Shown piece after piece: positions 1 to 6,844 of a DNA stretch of 24,296 nucleotides (positions are counted from its first letter, which is position 1; each line of letters opens with the position of its first letter). The notes below the pieces were generated by a model. It was given only the letters and a program-made list of their open reading frames with translations, searched no databases and was not told where the DNA came from. Both the position numbers and the translations under genes were made by a program. Source of the stretch: DATJQF01 sp035505995 (GTDB lineage Bacteria > Bacteroidota > Bacteroidia > Bacteroidales > FEN-979); contig DATJQF010000097.1 of the NCBI GenBank assembly GCA_035505995.1, forward strand, positions 1-24,296, written 5' to 3'.

Positions 1-1
1 C

Positions 2-769
2 CATTCCATCTATGGCGACCTGCTGGTGCAGGACAAGCAGATAGTTCCGGCGAGGGAAGAGTTCATCAAGGCGGTGGCCCTCGACAGCAGCAACTACACC
101 CTCTGGGAAGAGGTGATGCGGCTCGACCTGCAGGTGGAGAATTACGGCCACCTGGATACCATGAGCACCAAAGCCATCGAGCTTTTTCCCGATCAGCCGG
201 TCCCGTATCTCTTTGCCGGACTTGCCAGGTTTCAGAGCAAAGATTATATAAAAGCGGTAGCCCTGATGAATACGGGGTCCAAGCTGGTGGTCAACAACGA
301 TGAACTGCTTTCAACTTTCTACATGTACCTGGGCGACACCTATCATGCACTGAACAACCCGGAGGAATCGGATCAGGCGTATGAGAAGTCGCTGGCGATC
401 AAAGGCGACAATGCCTACGTCCTGAATAACTACGCCTATTACCTCTCCCTGCGGAGCAAGGATCTCGAAAAAGCGGAAAAGATGGCAAAAAAAGCGGTGA
501 CCCTTGAGCCGGACAACTCGGCCTTCCAGGATACCTACGGGTGGGTGCTCTTCAAGCTGGGAAAATATGATGAGGCGGAGCCATGGATCAAAAAAGCAGT
601 GAGCGACACTGCCGGGGTAAGCTCGGAAGTCCTGGAGCATTACGGCGATGTCATGTACAAGCTCGGGAATGTCAGCAAAGCCGAGGAATACTGGCTGAGG
701 GCAAAAGCCAAAGGCCCCGGCTCGGAAAACCTGGATAAAAAAATCAGTGATAAAAAGCTGTATGATTAA
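2..769 (+). CDS. Tetratricopeptide repeat protein, 5'-truncated by window edge
   Basis: The reading frame is open to the left edge (first codons read HSIYGDLLVQ), so the true start lies outside and 255 residues are visible. TPR-type helical pairs run through the whole protein, with repeat-like phrases such as YLGDTYHALNNPEESDQAYEKS, then YVLNNYAYYLS, then TYGWVLFKLGKYDEAEPW and HYGDVMYKLGNVSKAEEYW. The N-A-Y-Y-L pattern followed by Y-G-W-V-L-F-K-L-G-K-Y is typical of TPR proteins found widely in Bacteroidota envelopes. TPRs are protein-interaction scaffolds, so no enzyme activity is expected. The stop overlaps the start of the next gene by 8 bp, which indicates translational coupling with the DUF4292 lipoprotein and the EnvC-like gene behind it. 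From memory, this gene order recurs in Bacteroidales. The specific partner cannot be named from sequence. Confidence 0.9.
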   Translation, partial: HSIYGDLLVQDKQIVPAREEFIKAVALDSSNYTLWEEVMRLDLQVENYGHLDTMSTKAIELFPDQPVPYLFAGLARFQSKDYIKAVALMNTGSKLVVNNDELLSTFYMYLGDTYHALNNPEESDQAYEKSLAIKGDNAYVLNNYAYYLSLRSKDLEKAEKMAKKAVTLEPDNSAFQDTYGWVLFKLGKYDEAEPWIKKAVSDTAGVSSEVLEHYGDVMYKLGNVSKAEEYWLRAKAKGPGSENLDKKISDKKLYD

Positions 770-1577
770 GAGACCGCTTTTCCTGCTGCTGGTATTTTCC
801 CTCACCCTGTTTTATTCCTGCAACACGCAGAAAAAAGCCTTCCGGGCTCCCATCAAGGAGGAAGGTGCGGATTTTCTCTTTTCCAAGCTTAAGGAGAACG
901 AGCTGAAATACAGCACCTTCTCTTCCAAATTCTCCGCCGACTATGAGAACGGCGACAAGAAGAACTCCTTCAGCGGGCAGATCCGCATCCGCAAGGACAG
1001 CCTGATCTGGATTTCGATCTCGGCCGGGTTGGGGATCGAAGTTCTCCGGATGATGATCAGCCAGGATTCGGTGCAGTTCATCAACAGGATCAACAATACT
1101 TACTTTATCGGGGATTATAATATCGTGAACCGGTTCCTGAACACCAACATCGATTACGACATCCTGCAATCTTTTCTCACCGGCAACGACCTTTCCTTTT
1201 ACGAGAACGGGAAATTCAGGGCGTCGCTCGACAAGGACCAGTACAAGCTTTCGACGGCCGCCCGGATGAAGCTGAAAAAATATGTCCGGAACAGCAGTGA
1301 GAACGAGCGCATCCTGATCCAGAACATCTGGATCGACCCGGAAACCTTCAAGATCACCGAAGCGGACGTGAAGGAGCTGACGGATCCGAACAACAAGCTG
1401 GAAGCGGATTATTCCCAGTTTGATCATATCGGGGCCCAGTATTTTCCGAAGGAGGTCACCTTCGATATAACGGCAGATAACGAGATCCATGTGAAAGTCA
1501 ATTTCAGCAAGATTGCCACAGACCTCCCGCTGCAGTTCCCGTTCAAGATACCCCAGAGCTACCGGCAGGTAAAATGA
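762..1577 (+). CDS. DUF4292 family lipoprotein
   Basis: The 271-residue protein starts at an ATG overlapping the upstream stop; a GTG 15 bp earlier is in frame but would spoil the signal peptide. Residues 1-20 form a lipoprotein signal: a positive MIKR start, a hydrophobic stretch, and Cys20 in FYSC as the likely lipidated residue. The mature part is mostly beta-rich and contains family-like phrases: FSGQIRIRKDSLIWISISA, then LGIEVLRMMISQDSVQFIN, then NRFLNTNIDYDILQSFL. This matches what I know of the DUF4292 family, outer-membrane-associated Bacteroidota lipoproteins with a fold reminiscent of LolA/LolB-type lipoprotein carriers. Its biochemical role is not established. Position between a TPR gene and an EnvC-like gene suggests envelope maintenance. 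Confidence 0.85.
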   Translation: MIKRPLFLLLVFSLTLFYSCNTQKKAFRAPIKEEGADFLFSKLKENELKYSTFSSKFSADYENGDKKNSFSGQIRIRKDSLIWISISAGLGIEVLRMMISQDSVQFINRINNTYFIGDYNIVNRFLNTNIDYDILQSFLTGNDLSFYENGKFRASLDKDQYKLSTAARMKLKKYVRNSSENERILIQNIWIDPETFKITEADVKELTDPNNKLEADYSQFDHIGAQYFPKEVTFDITADNEIHVKVNFSKIATDLPLQFPFKIPQSYRQVK

Positions 1578-1601
1578 CTGCCCTGACCATATCCGGATGA
1601 A

Positions 1602-2864
1602 ATGAGAAATCCAGGAACCCGGCCTTCCTTCTTACTGATCGCATGGACGGTGGCTTTATGGGTCATCGCACTTCTTTCTTTTTCCCAAACAACCCAGGAA
1701 CAGCTGCAGAGAAAGAAGAAGCAGCTGGAAGACGAGATCAAGCTGACCGGCACCTTGCTGGAGCAGACCCGCAACAGCCGGCAGGCCTCGCTGAACCGGC
1801 TGCAACTGCTGGATCAGCAGATCGGGAAGCGGCAATCGCTGATCACGACCATCACCCGCGAAGTGGACGGGATCCAGGTCCAGATCGACCTGCAGAACCA
1901 GCAGATCAAAAAACTGAATACGGATCTTGCCAAAATGAAGGACGAATATGCCCGGATGATCTATTATGCCTATAAGAACCTGAATGCCTACAACCGGCTG
2001 CTGTTCATCTTCTCGGCCAAGGATTTCAACCAGGCCTTCGACCGGCTCCGGTATTACCAGCAATACAGCGCCTCCCGGCGGACGCAGGCGGAGCTGATCC
2101 GTGACAAGCAGATCGAGATCACCCGGTCTCAGCGGGAGCTGGAGGAGACGAAAGCAGCGAAAATGGCGCTGCTGACTTCCCAGCAATCCCATATCACTAC
2201 CCTTACCACGGAAAAGGAGGAAAAGGACCGGACGGTCGAAGAGCTGACCCAAAAAGAAAAGCAGCTGAAGGCTTCGCTGAAAGATAAACAGGAGGCCGCC
2301 CGGAAACTGCAGAATGAGATCGAAAAGCTGATCGCCGCGGAGATCAGGGTCTCCGCTGCAAAGACCAAAGGGACCGGGAAGAACGAAGTTCAGAAGGGCG
2401 CGGCCGAGACGGGACTGTTCCTCACGCCGGTGGAGATGGAGCTCTCCAGCTCTTTCGCCTCGAACAAAGGACGGTTGCCCTGGCCGGCCGAGAAAGGGAT
2501 CATCACCGGCACCTTCGGAGAGCACCCGCACCCGGTGCTGAAATATGTGAAAACGAAAAACAACGGCGTCGATATCGCCACGGAAAAGGGGGCCAGCGTG
2601 AGGGCAGTGTTCAACGGAAAAGTAAGCCGGGTGATGTCGTTCCCGAACCTGAATAAAGTTGTGATCATACGGCACGGGGAATATCTGACCGTTTATTCGA
2701 ACCTGGAAGAAGTCTATGTGAAGGACGGGGACATGGTCACCACCAAGCAGGTGATCGGGAATGTGCATACCGACCCGGAAGATGCAAAGACGGAAATTCA
2801 TTTTGAGATCTGGCTGGGAAAAACCATTCAGAATCCGCAGGAATGGCTGACCGGCGCCAACTAA
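1602..2864 (+). CDS. EnvC-like murein hydrolase activator (coiled coil plus degenerate M23/LytM domain)
   Basis: The 420-residue protein has an N-terminal hydrophobic segment (about residues 9-28, signal peptide or anchor). A long heptad-rich coiled coil follows (about 30-250, very rich in Q, K, E and L), and a C-terminal LytM/M23 domain spans about 290-418. In active LytM enzymes zinc is held by H-x3-D and an H-x-H motif. Here the first His is Asn320 (NNGVDIA, Asp324 kept) and the H-x-H has become E398-I-H400, while His358 (RHG) remains. Two of the metal or catalytic positions are therefore lost, as in EnvC and NlpD, which activate amidases rather than cutting peptidoglycan. The likely role is recruiting or activating a cell-separation amidase in the periplasm. 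It begins 24 bp after the DUF4292 gene. Confidence 0.88.
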   Translation: MRNPGTRPSFLLIAWTVALWVIALLSFSQTTQEQLQRKKKQLEDEIKLTGTLLEQTRNSRQASLNRLQLLDQQIGKRQSLITTITREVDGIQVQIDLQNQQIKKLNTDLAKMKDEYARMIYYAYKNLNAYNRLLFIFSAKDFNQAFDRLRYYQQYSASRRTQAELIRDKQIEITRSQRELEETKAAKMALLTSQQSHITTLTTEKEEKDRTVEELTQKEKQLKASLKDKQEAARKLQNEIEKLIAAEIRVSAAKTKGTGKNEVQKGAAETGLFLTPVEMELSSSFASNKGRLPWPAEKGIITGTFGEHPHPVLKYVKTKNNGVDIATEKGASVRAVFNGKVSRVMSFPNLNKVVIIRHGEYLTVYSNLEEVYVKDGDMVTTKQVIGNVHTDPEDAKTEIHFEIWLGKTIQNPQEWLTGAN

Positions 2865-2871
2865 CCACAAA

Positions 2872-3780
2872 TTGAAGCACGCAGGAGAATTTGCAGCGCT
2901 TGCCACGGCGATCTTCTGGACCGTCACGGCCCTCTCCTTTGAAGCAGCCAGCAAAAGGGTGGGCTCATTGTCGGTAAACATCCTCCGTCTGATCGTCGGG
3001 TTCACGCTTCTCACGATCTTCAACTGGATCTACCGCGGATATATTCTACCGGTGGATGCGTCAGGAAGGACCTGGTTCTGGCTCATCATCTCCGGCCTCA
3101 TCGGATTTGCCTTCGGCGATCTCTGCCTGCTTCAGGCCTTCGTGGTAGTGGGCGCCAGGATCTCCATGCTGATGATGGCGCTCACTCCTCCGATCACCGC
3201 GATGTTCGGATGGCTGATCCTGGGAGAGACCCTGAGCTTTAAAAGCTGGATCGGAATGGCCCTGACCGTTGCGGGGATTGCTCTGGTGGTATTGAGAAGG
3301 CGTGGACCGGAAGAGAAGCTCGGGATCCTGAAGACCTTTCGTCTCGGATATCCCATCTGGGGCATCCTGCTGGGATTGGGCGGTGCGATCGGACAGGGAG
3401 CCGGCCTGGTCGTGAGCAAATACGGCATGCAGGGCTATAATCCGTTTGCCTCGGCGCAGATCCGGGTAATGGCCGGCATCGCGGGATTCGCGATCATCTT
3501 TACCCTCATGGGGTCGTGGAGCAACCTCCGCAGGGCCTTTCGGGATCCCAGAGCCCTGGGTCAGCTTTCCACCGGCGCTTTTTTCGGGCCTTTCCTCGGT
3601 GTCTCGTTCTCCCTGCTATCGGTCCAGCTTACCTCCACGGGCATCGGCTCCACCATCATGGCGATCGTGCCCATCCTGATCATCCCGCCGTCGGTGCTGC
3701 TCTTCAAAGAGAAAGTCACGCTGAATGAAATACTGGGTGCATTCCTCGCAGTGGGAGGAGTGGCACTCTTCTTTTTATAA
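2872..3780 (+). CDS. EamA/DMT-family transporter
   Basis: The 302-residue inner-membrane protein has about ten hydrophobic helices arranged as two EamA halves (about 5-140 and 160-300). The second half closes with the EamA-typical segment from MAIVPILIIPPSVLLFKEK to ILGAFLAVGGVALFF; the first half has the matching ALTPPITAMFGWLILGE. The chosen start is a TTG 7 bp after the EnvC-like stop, because the following residues (KHAGEFAALATAIFWTVTAL) form the first helix at the expected position and no ATG lies upstream in frame before a stop. DMT proteins export or import small metabolites by proton or sodium exchange; the substrate cannot be predicted. Being 7 bp behind the EnvC-like gene it is probably read from the same message, though functionally unrelated. 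Confidence 0.85.
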   Translation: MKHAGEFAALATAIFWTVTALSFEAASKRVGSLSVNILRLIVGFTLLTIFNWIYRGYILPVDASGRTWFWLIISGLIGFAFGDLCLLQAFVVVGARISMLMMALTPPITAMFGWLILGETLSFKSWIGMALTVAGIALVVLRRRGPEEKLGILKTFRLGYPIWGILLGLGGAIGQGAGLVVSKYGMQGYNPFASAQIRVMAGIAGFAIIFTLMGSWSNLRRAFRDPRALGQLSTGAFFGPFLGVSFSLLSVQLTSTGIGSTIMAIVPILIIPPSVLLFKEKVTLNEILGAFLAVGGVALFFL

Positions 3781-3815
3781 TTACGGATTACGGATTACGG
3801 ATTACGAATTACGAG
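3781..3815 (+). repeat. 7-bp tandem repeat, five units
   Basis: Five consecutive heptamers start right after the EamA stop codon: TTACGGA three times, then TTACGAA and TTACGAG. The first three are identical and the last two differ at one or two positions. The tract lies between two convergent genes, directly before the structured inverted repeat. It may be a replication-slippage or dispersed microsatellite. A related heptamer tract occurs at 10350-10370. Confidence 0.8.
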
Positions 3816-3835
3816 AAAACTCCGGGATTGAGGGA

Positions 3836-3997
3836 AAACAGTAACCACCCCGGCCTTCGGCCACCCCTCCTATCCCTCACTTCATTCGGGCAGGAGGGGA
3901 AACCCAGGAAAATTTTTCCTCCTGTTCCTGACTTGGATCGGAAGGAAACAGGTGGGGTGGATTCCGCAGCAAGCGGTGGCCAGGGTGGTTACTGTTT
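3836..3997. repeat. Structured inverted repeat, apparently two head-to-head copies of a small intergenic element
   Basis: A perfect 15-bp terminal inverted repeat, AAACAGTAACCACCC at 3836-3850 and its complement at 3983-3997, encloses further stems. These are GGCC-TTC-GGCC at 3852-3862, CCCCTCCT 3864-3871 with AGGAGGGG 3892-3899, AGGAAAATTTTTCCT palindrome 3906-3920, CCTGTT 3921-3926 with AACAGG 3947-3952, and CCGC 3964-3967 with GCGG 3973-3976. Read from both ends toward the middle, each half shows the same order (CAGTAACCACCC, GGCC, CCACCCC, a stem-loop, then GGAAAA). The whole therefore looks like two diverged copies of one element joined tail to tail. It sits between convergent genes and could terminate transcription in both directions. 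No transposase is present. Confidence 0.7.
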
Positions 3998-4007
3998 CTC
4001 CGGCTTG

Positions 4008-6188
4008 CTAAAATTTTAATTTCAGGTTCACGAAAAATTCCCTTCCCGGCGCCGGCTGGTAACTGTTGTAATCCGGTCCGTTGTTGGGCTCGGTGAAGCC
4101 GAAGTACTGCTCGTCGAAGAGGTTCTTCACATAAAAGCCCAGGTCGCCCGTGAGCCATCCGAGTTTCCAGTTCCAGTTCAGGTTCAGGCTCCAGATGTTG
4201 TAGCCGTCCACCCAGGAGCTGCGCACGCTTCCCGGCTGGTAATAGGTCTGGCCGATCGTGTAATTGAAATAGATCGAGTCGTCCACCTGGATACAGTATT
4301 TGGATTCCCACTCGGTGCTCAGTGCCACGGTGAAATGCTTCAGGAAGTTATAGGAGACCTCGGCGGTGAGCATGTGCATCGGGCTGTTCGGCATCCAGTG
4401 TCCCTTTACGCTGTCGGGAGAAGTATAGCGGAAATGGGAATAGGTGTAAGATGCATCCAGAATGACGTTCTTGACGGGTGAAACCGAGATAAAGGTCTCG
4501 ATGCCCCACTTGGTGCTTTTGCCGATATTCCCGAAGAAGGCGGCGTTATTGCCTCTCCCCGGAACGCTGTAGCGGTAGAATTCGTTGTCGGACATGATAT
4601 CGAACCCGGTCACATCGTAATGGAAAACCTTCCCGACGTCCCCGCGCAGTCCCAGCTCGAATCCCTGCGAGGTGGAGGGCTTGATCAGGTTGTTGAACCC
4701 GCCGTAGGATTCGGGGTTGTTGTAAAGCTCATCCCCCGAGGGCGTCAGGAAACCGGTGCCCCAGCTTCCGTAAAGGTTCAGGTACCGGGCCAGGTCATAA
4801 GCAAGGCCGATCCGGTAGGTGATATGCTGGAAGCTTTTATTCCCGTTGGGGTTCAGTGAATCAGGAACCGGGATATTATTGTTCAGCTTGTTGTAGATAA
4901 AATCACCCCGTACGTTCACGATCGCATAAAGTTTCCTTGCGATATCCAGCTTGTCGATCAGGTAGATCCCGGCGCTGCTCTGGCGGATGATCTGGTTGAT
5001 GAGGATCTGGTCGAGGTCGAAGCATTCGCGGCTCCAGTAGCTGTCGACGCGGTTGGAATCCCTCTCGTTCTCGGGGGGAACCGCGAACATATGCTCGGTA
5101 ATGGTCTGCGTCTGGTAATCCACGCCAAGACTGAAATGGTTCACCAGCTTCTCGTGGCCCGAATTCAGGTTATACTGTGCGGACCCGCCGAAACTGATGA
5201 ACGGCTTGTAATCATCCCCGTTGTTGGAAGTTTCCCGGTAGTAGTTGGACCGGGCAAATCCTTTGATGTCGAGGCTGGAACTCTTGCAAAGCTGGAACTG
5301 GGCCTGCAGGGCGCCGGTAAGACGCTTGGTCTCATGGAATTCATTATATGGGATGGCGTCCGTGTTGGCCGCCCTCGGCCCGTAGGTTTCATACCGGTAC
5401 AGGTTGATCCCCTCCGAATTCTGGTTGAAGTAATTCGTATAGGAGAGGATCTGGGTGACCACCACCTTGGAGGAGGGTGTCCAGGTAGCTTTTTCGCTGA
5501 AAAGATCTCCCATGAACGACTGGTGATCCCGGTAGCCGTGTCCCTGCGTATGGGAGTAAGAGGCCCGGTAATTTACATTTCCCTGCGTTCCGTCCACCTG
5601 TCCCAGGACCTTCCAGAAGCCGTAGGATCCTCCTGAGCCGAACAGCGTGGTATTGACGGGTTTCTTTCCTCCGTCGCCGGTCAGGATATTCACGATACCG
5701 CCGGTGGCATTAGCCCCGTACAGCGAGGCAGCCAGCCCTCTCACCACTTCCACATTCTTGACCACGGCCCAGTCCACATCGTAAAGATCGGGGCAGAATC
5801 CGCCCGGGTCGTTTACGGGAACGCCGTCGATCAGTACCTGGATGCCCCGGAAGCCCGTTTCTGATAAGATCCCCTGTCCGCGGATATACAAATGCACCCG
5901 CGAGCCGTCGGTGCCGTTCTCAACCTTCACTCCGGGCACAAGGCGCAACGCTTCATCCGGAGCAATGGTCTTTGAAAAAATGTTGAGCTGACGAGGAGTG
6001 ACATAGGAAACACCCGCCGGGATCTCCCGGAGGGGAATGACCGTCCGAAACGCCGAGATCTCGACTTCATTCAGGTTGATGGTATCTTTCCGTGGTGTCT
6101 GTGCTGCCGGTTTTGATTTTTCCTGCCCGTATGCCAGGGATGAGAGAATAAATGCGAGCAGGATGAAAGTAAATACAAGTTTTTTCAT
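4008..6188 (-). CDS. TonB-dependent outer-membrane receptor
   Basis: The 726-residue protein has a signal peptide at residues 1-21 (MKKLVFTFILLAFILSSLAYG, cleavage near YGQ) and a plug domain at about 45-175. The plug contains the motifs DEALRLVPGV, YIRGQG, LIDGVPVND and YGANATGGIVNILTG. A 22-strand-type barrel rich in aromatic residues follows, ending in Phe (LKLKF), as outer-membrane barrels do. The periplasmic carboxypeptidase-like extension common in SusC proteins is absent and no SusD-like partner is nearby. That points to a metal-chelate, vitamin or small-molecule receptor rather than a polysaccharide one. The substrate is not decidable. Upstream in the same direction, 88 bp away, is a membrane-anchored protein with a Cys-rich tail, probably the same transcription unit. 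The gene ends convergently against the EamA transporter across the structured repeat. Confidence 0.93.
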   Translation of the reverse strand: MKKLVFTFILLAFILSSLAYGQEKSKPAAQTPRKDTINLNEVEISAFRTVIPLREIPAGVSYVTPRQLNIFSKTIAPDEALRLVPGVKVENGTDGSRVHLYIRGQGILSETGFRGIQVLIDGVPVNDPGGFCPDLYDVDWAVVKNVEVVRGLAASLYGANATGGIVNILTGDGGKKPVNTTLFGSGGSYGFWKVLGQVDGTQGNVNYRASYSHTQGHGYRDHQSFMGDLFSEKATWTPSSKVVVTQILSYTNYFNQNSEGINLYRYETYGPRAANTDAIPYNEFHETKRLTGALQAQFQLCKSSSLDIKGFARSNYYRETSNNGDDYKPFISFGGSAQYNLNSGHEKLVNHFSLGVDYQTQTITEHMFAVPPENERDSNRVDSYWSRECFDLDQILINQIIRQSSAGIYLIDKLDIARKLYAIVNVRGDFIYNKLNNNIPVPDSLNPNGNKSFQHITYRIGLAYDLARYLNLYGSWGTGFLTPSGDELYNNPESYGGFNNLIKPSTSQGFELGLRGDVGKVFHYDVTGFDIMSDNEFYRYSVPGRGNNAAFFGNIGKSTKWGIETFISVSPVKNVILDASYTYSHFRYTSPDSVKGHWMPNSPMHMLTAEVSYNFLKHFTVALSTEWESKYCIQVDDSIYFNYTIGQTYYQPGSVRSSWVDGYNIWSLNLNWNWKLGWLTGDLGFYVKNLFDEQYFGFTEPNNGPDYNSYQPAPGREFFVNLKLKF

Positions 6189-6228
6189 GATGTAAATTGG
6201 TTTGAATAGGTTACTGAATACATAAACA

Positions 6229-6252
6229 CGGAAAAGGATCTGGTCCTTTCCG
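6229..6252 (-). other. Hairpin between the Cys-tail gene and the TonB receptor
   Basis: An inverted repeat CGGAAA-GGA paired with TCC-TTTCCG (one bulged base, short loop) lies in the 88-bp gap between the two genes. No T-run follows it on the minus strand, so it is not a convincing terminator. It could be an RNA processing or stabilising stem. Its function is unknown. Confidence 0.4.
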
Positions 6253-6276
6253 CAATGAGACTAATAATATTGTAAT

Positions 6277-6801
6277 TCAGCAAACTGGTTCGGGAGGCGG
6301 AGATGGGGGACGGCAAACGCAACAGTTATCAGGAGATGACCCTTCAGGACGGCCATCCAGGATAATGTAAGGAACATTTATAGATAGTGCATCATTGAGC
6401 AGGGCATGCCGGATCAGGTGGTAGAGCATCGCCTTGGTATTATTGGGTTTGCCCGGGATCTGATCGGTGGGTGAAGATGTAAAGTAAGTCTGGTAACGGG
6501 AATAGAGGGATTCTTCTTTCCGGTCGTTGATGCATTTGATCGTCACGGTATTTCCCGAAAAGCTGCAGGAGACAACGTCGTACAGCTTTCCCCGGTAGGA
6601 GAATTCCTTCTGATCGATCCACCGGACCTCGCTTACCGGGATGACAAGGGTCTCCTCCTGGTCTTGCGATTCTCCCGACCGGATGGTTGCCCGCATCTGT
6701 GACCGTACCAGCATCCGGTTATAGGAGAATATGAAATAATACCCGCTCAGGTTAAAAAGCAAAAGAAAAACAAGGAATCCCGCGAGTATTTTTCTGATCA
6801 T
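6277..6801 (-). CDS. Small membrane-anchored protein with Cys-rich C-terminal tail, unknown function
   Basis: The 174-residue protein has an N-terminal transmembrane anchor (about residues 5-25, ILAGFLVFLLLFNLSGYYFI) followed by an extracytoplasmic domain. The C-terminus is SPDNCCVCRPPSPPPEPVC, with cysteines at 160, 161, 163 and 174 in a proline-rich setting. The segment KEFSYRGKLYDVVSCSFSGN followed by CINDRKEESLYSR resembles an uncharacterised family I associate, from memory, with genes next to TonB receptors in Bacteroidota; I cannot name a Pfam family. The Cys cluster could bind a soft metal such as copper, zinc or mercury, or form disulfides, and the position immediately upstream of a TonB receptor suggests a shared uptake or sensing task. 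A good -7 promoter lies 17 bp before the start. Confidence 0.75.
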   Translation of the reverse strand: MIRKILAGFLVFLLLFNLSGYYFIFSYNRMLVRSQMRATIRSGESQDQEETLVIPVSEVRWIDQKEFSYRGKLYDVVSCSFSGNTVTIKCINDRKEESLYSRYQTYFTSSPTDQIPGKPNNTKAMLYHLIRHALLNDALSINVPYIILDGRPEGSSPDNCCVCRPPSPPPEPVC

Positions 6802-6818
6802 TCTCTTAGATTCTCATG

Positions 6819-6826
6819 CAAATGTA
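6819..6826 (-). promoter_or_regulatory. Bacteroidota-type -7 promoter element (TACATTTG)
   Basis: The minus-strand sequence TACATTTG is an exact match to the Bacteroidota consensus TAnnTTTG and lies 17 bp before the ATG at 6801. A -33 TTTG at ideal spacing is not evident. It would start a short leader for the Cys-tail gene and probably the TonB receptor. Confidence 0.55.
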
Positions 6827-6844
6827 GAAAATATTATTCTGGAA

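Noticed and set aside
1656..3023. 455-codon open frame on the minus strand
   Set aside because: It spans two plus-strand genes with clear families; the translation is rich in L, F, Q and G without domain character.
3781..3815. CRISPR-like repeat
   Set aside because: Units are 7 bp and directly adjacent, with no spacers and no cas genes.
3828..4019. 63-codon open frame on the plus strand
   Set aside because: It lies almost wholly inside the structured inverted repeat.
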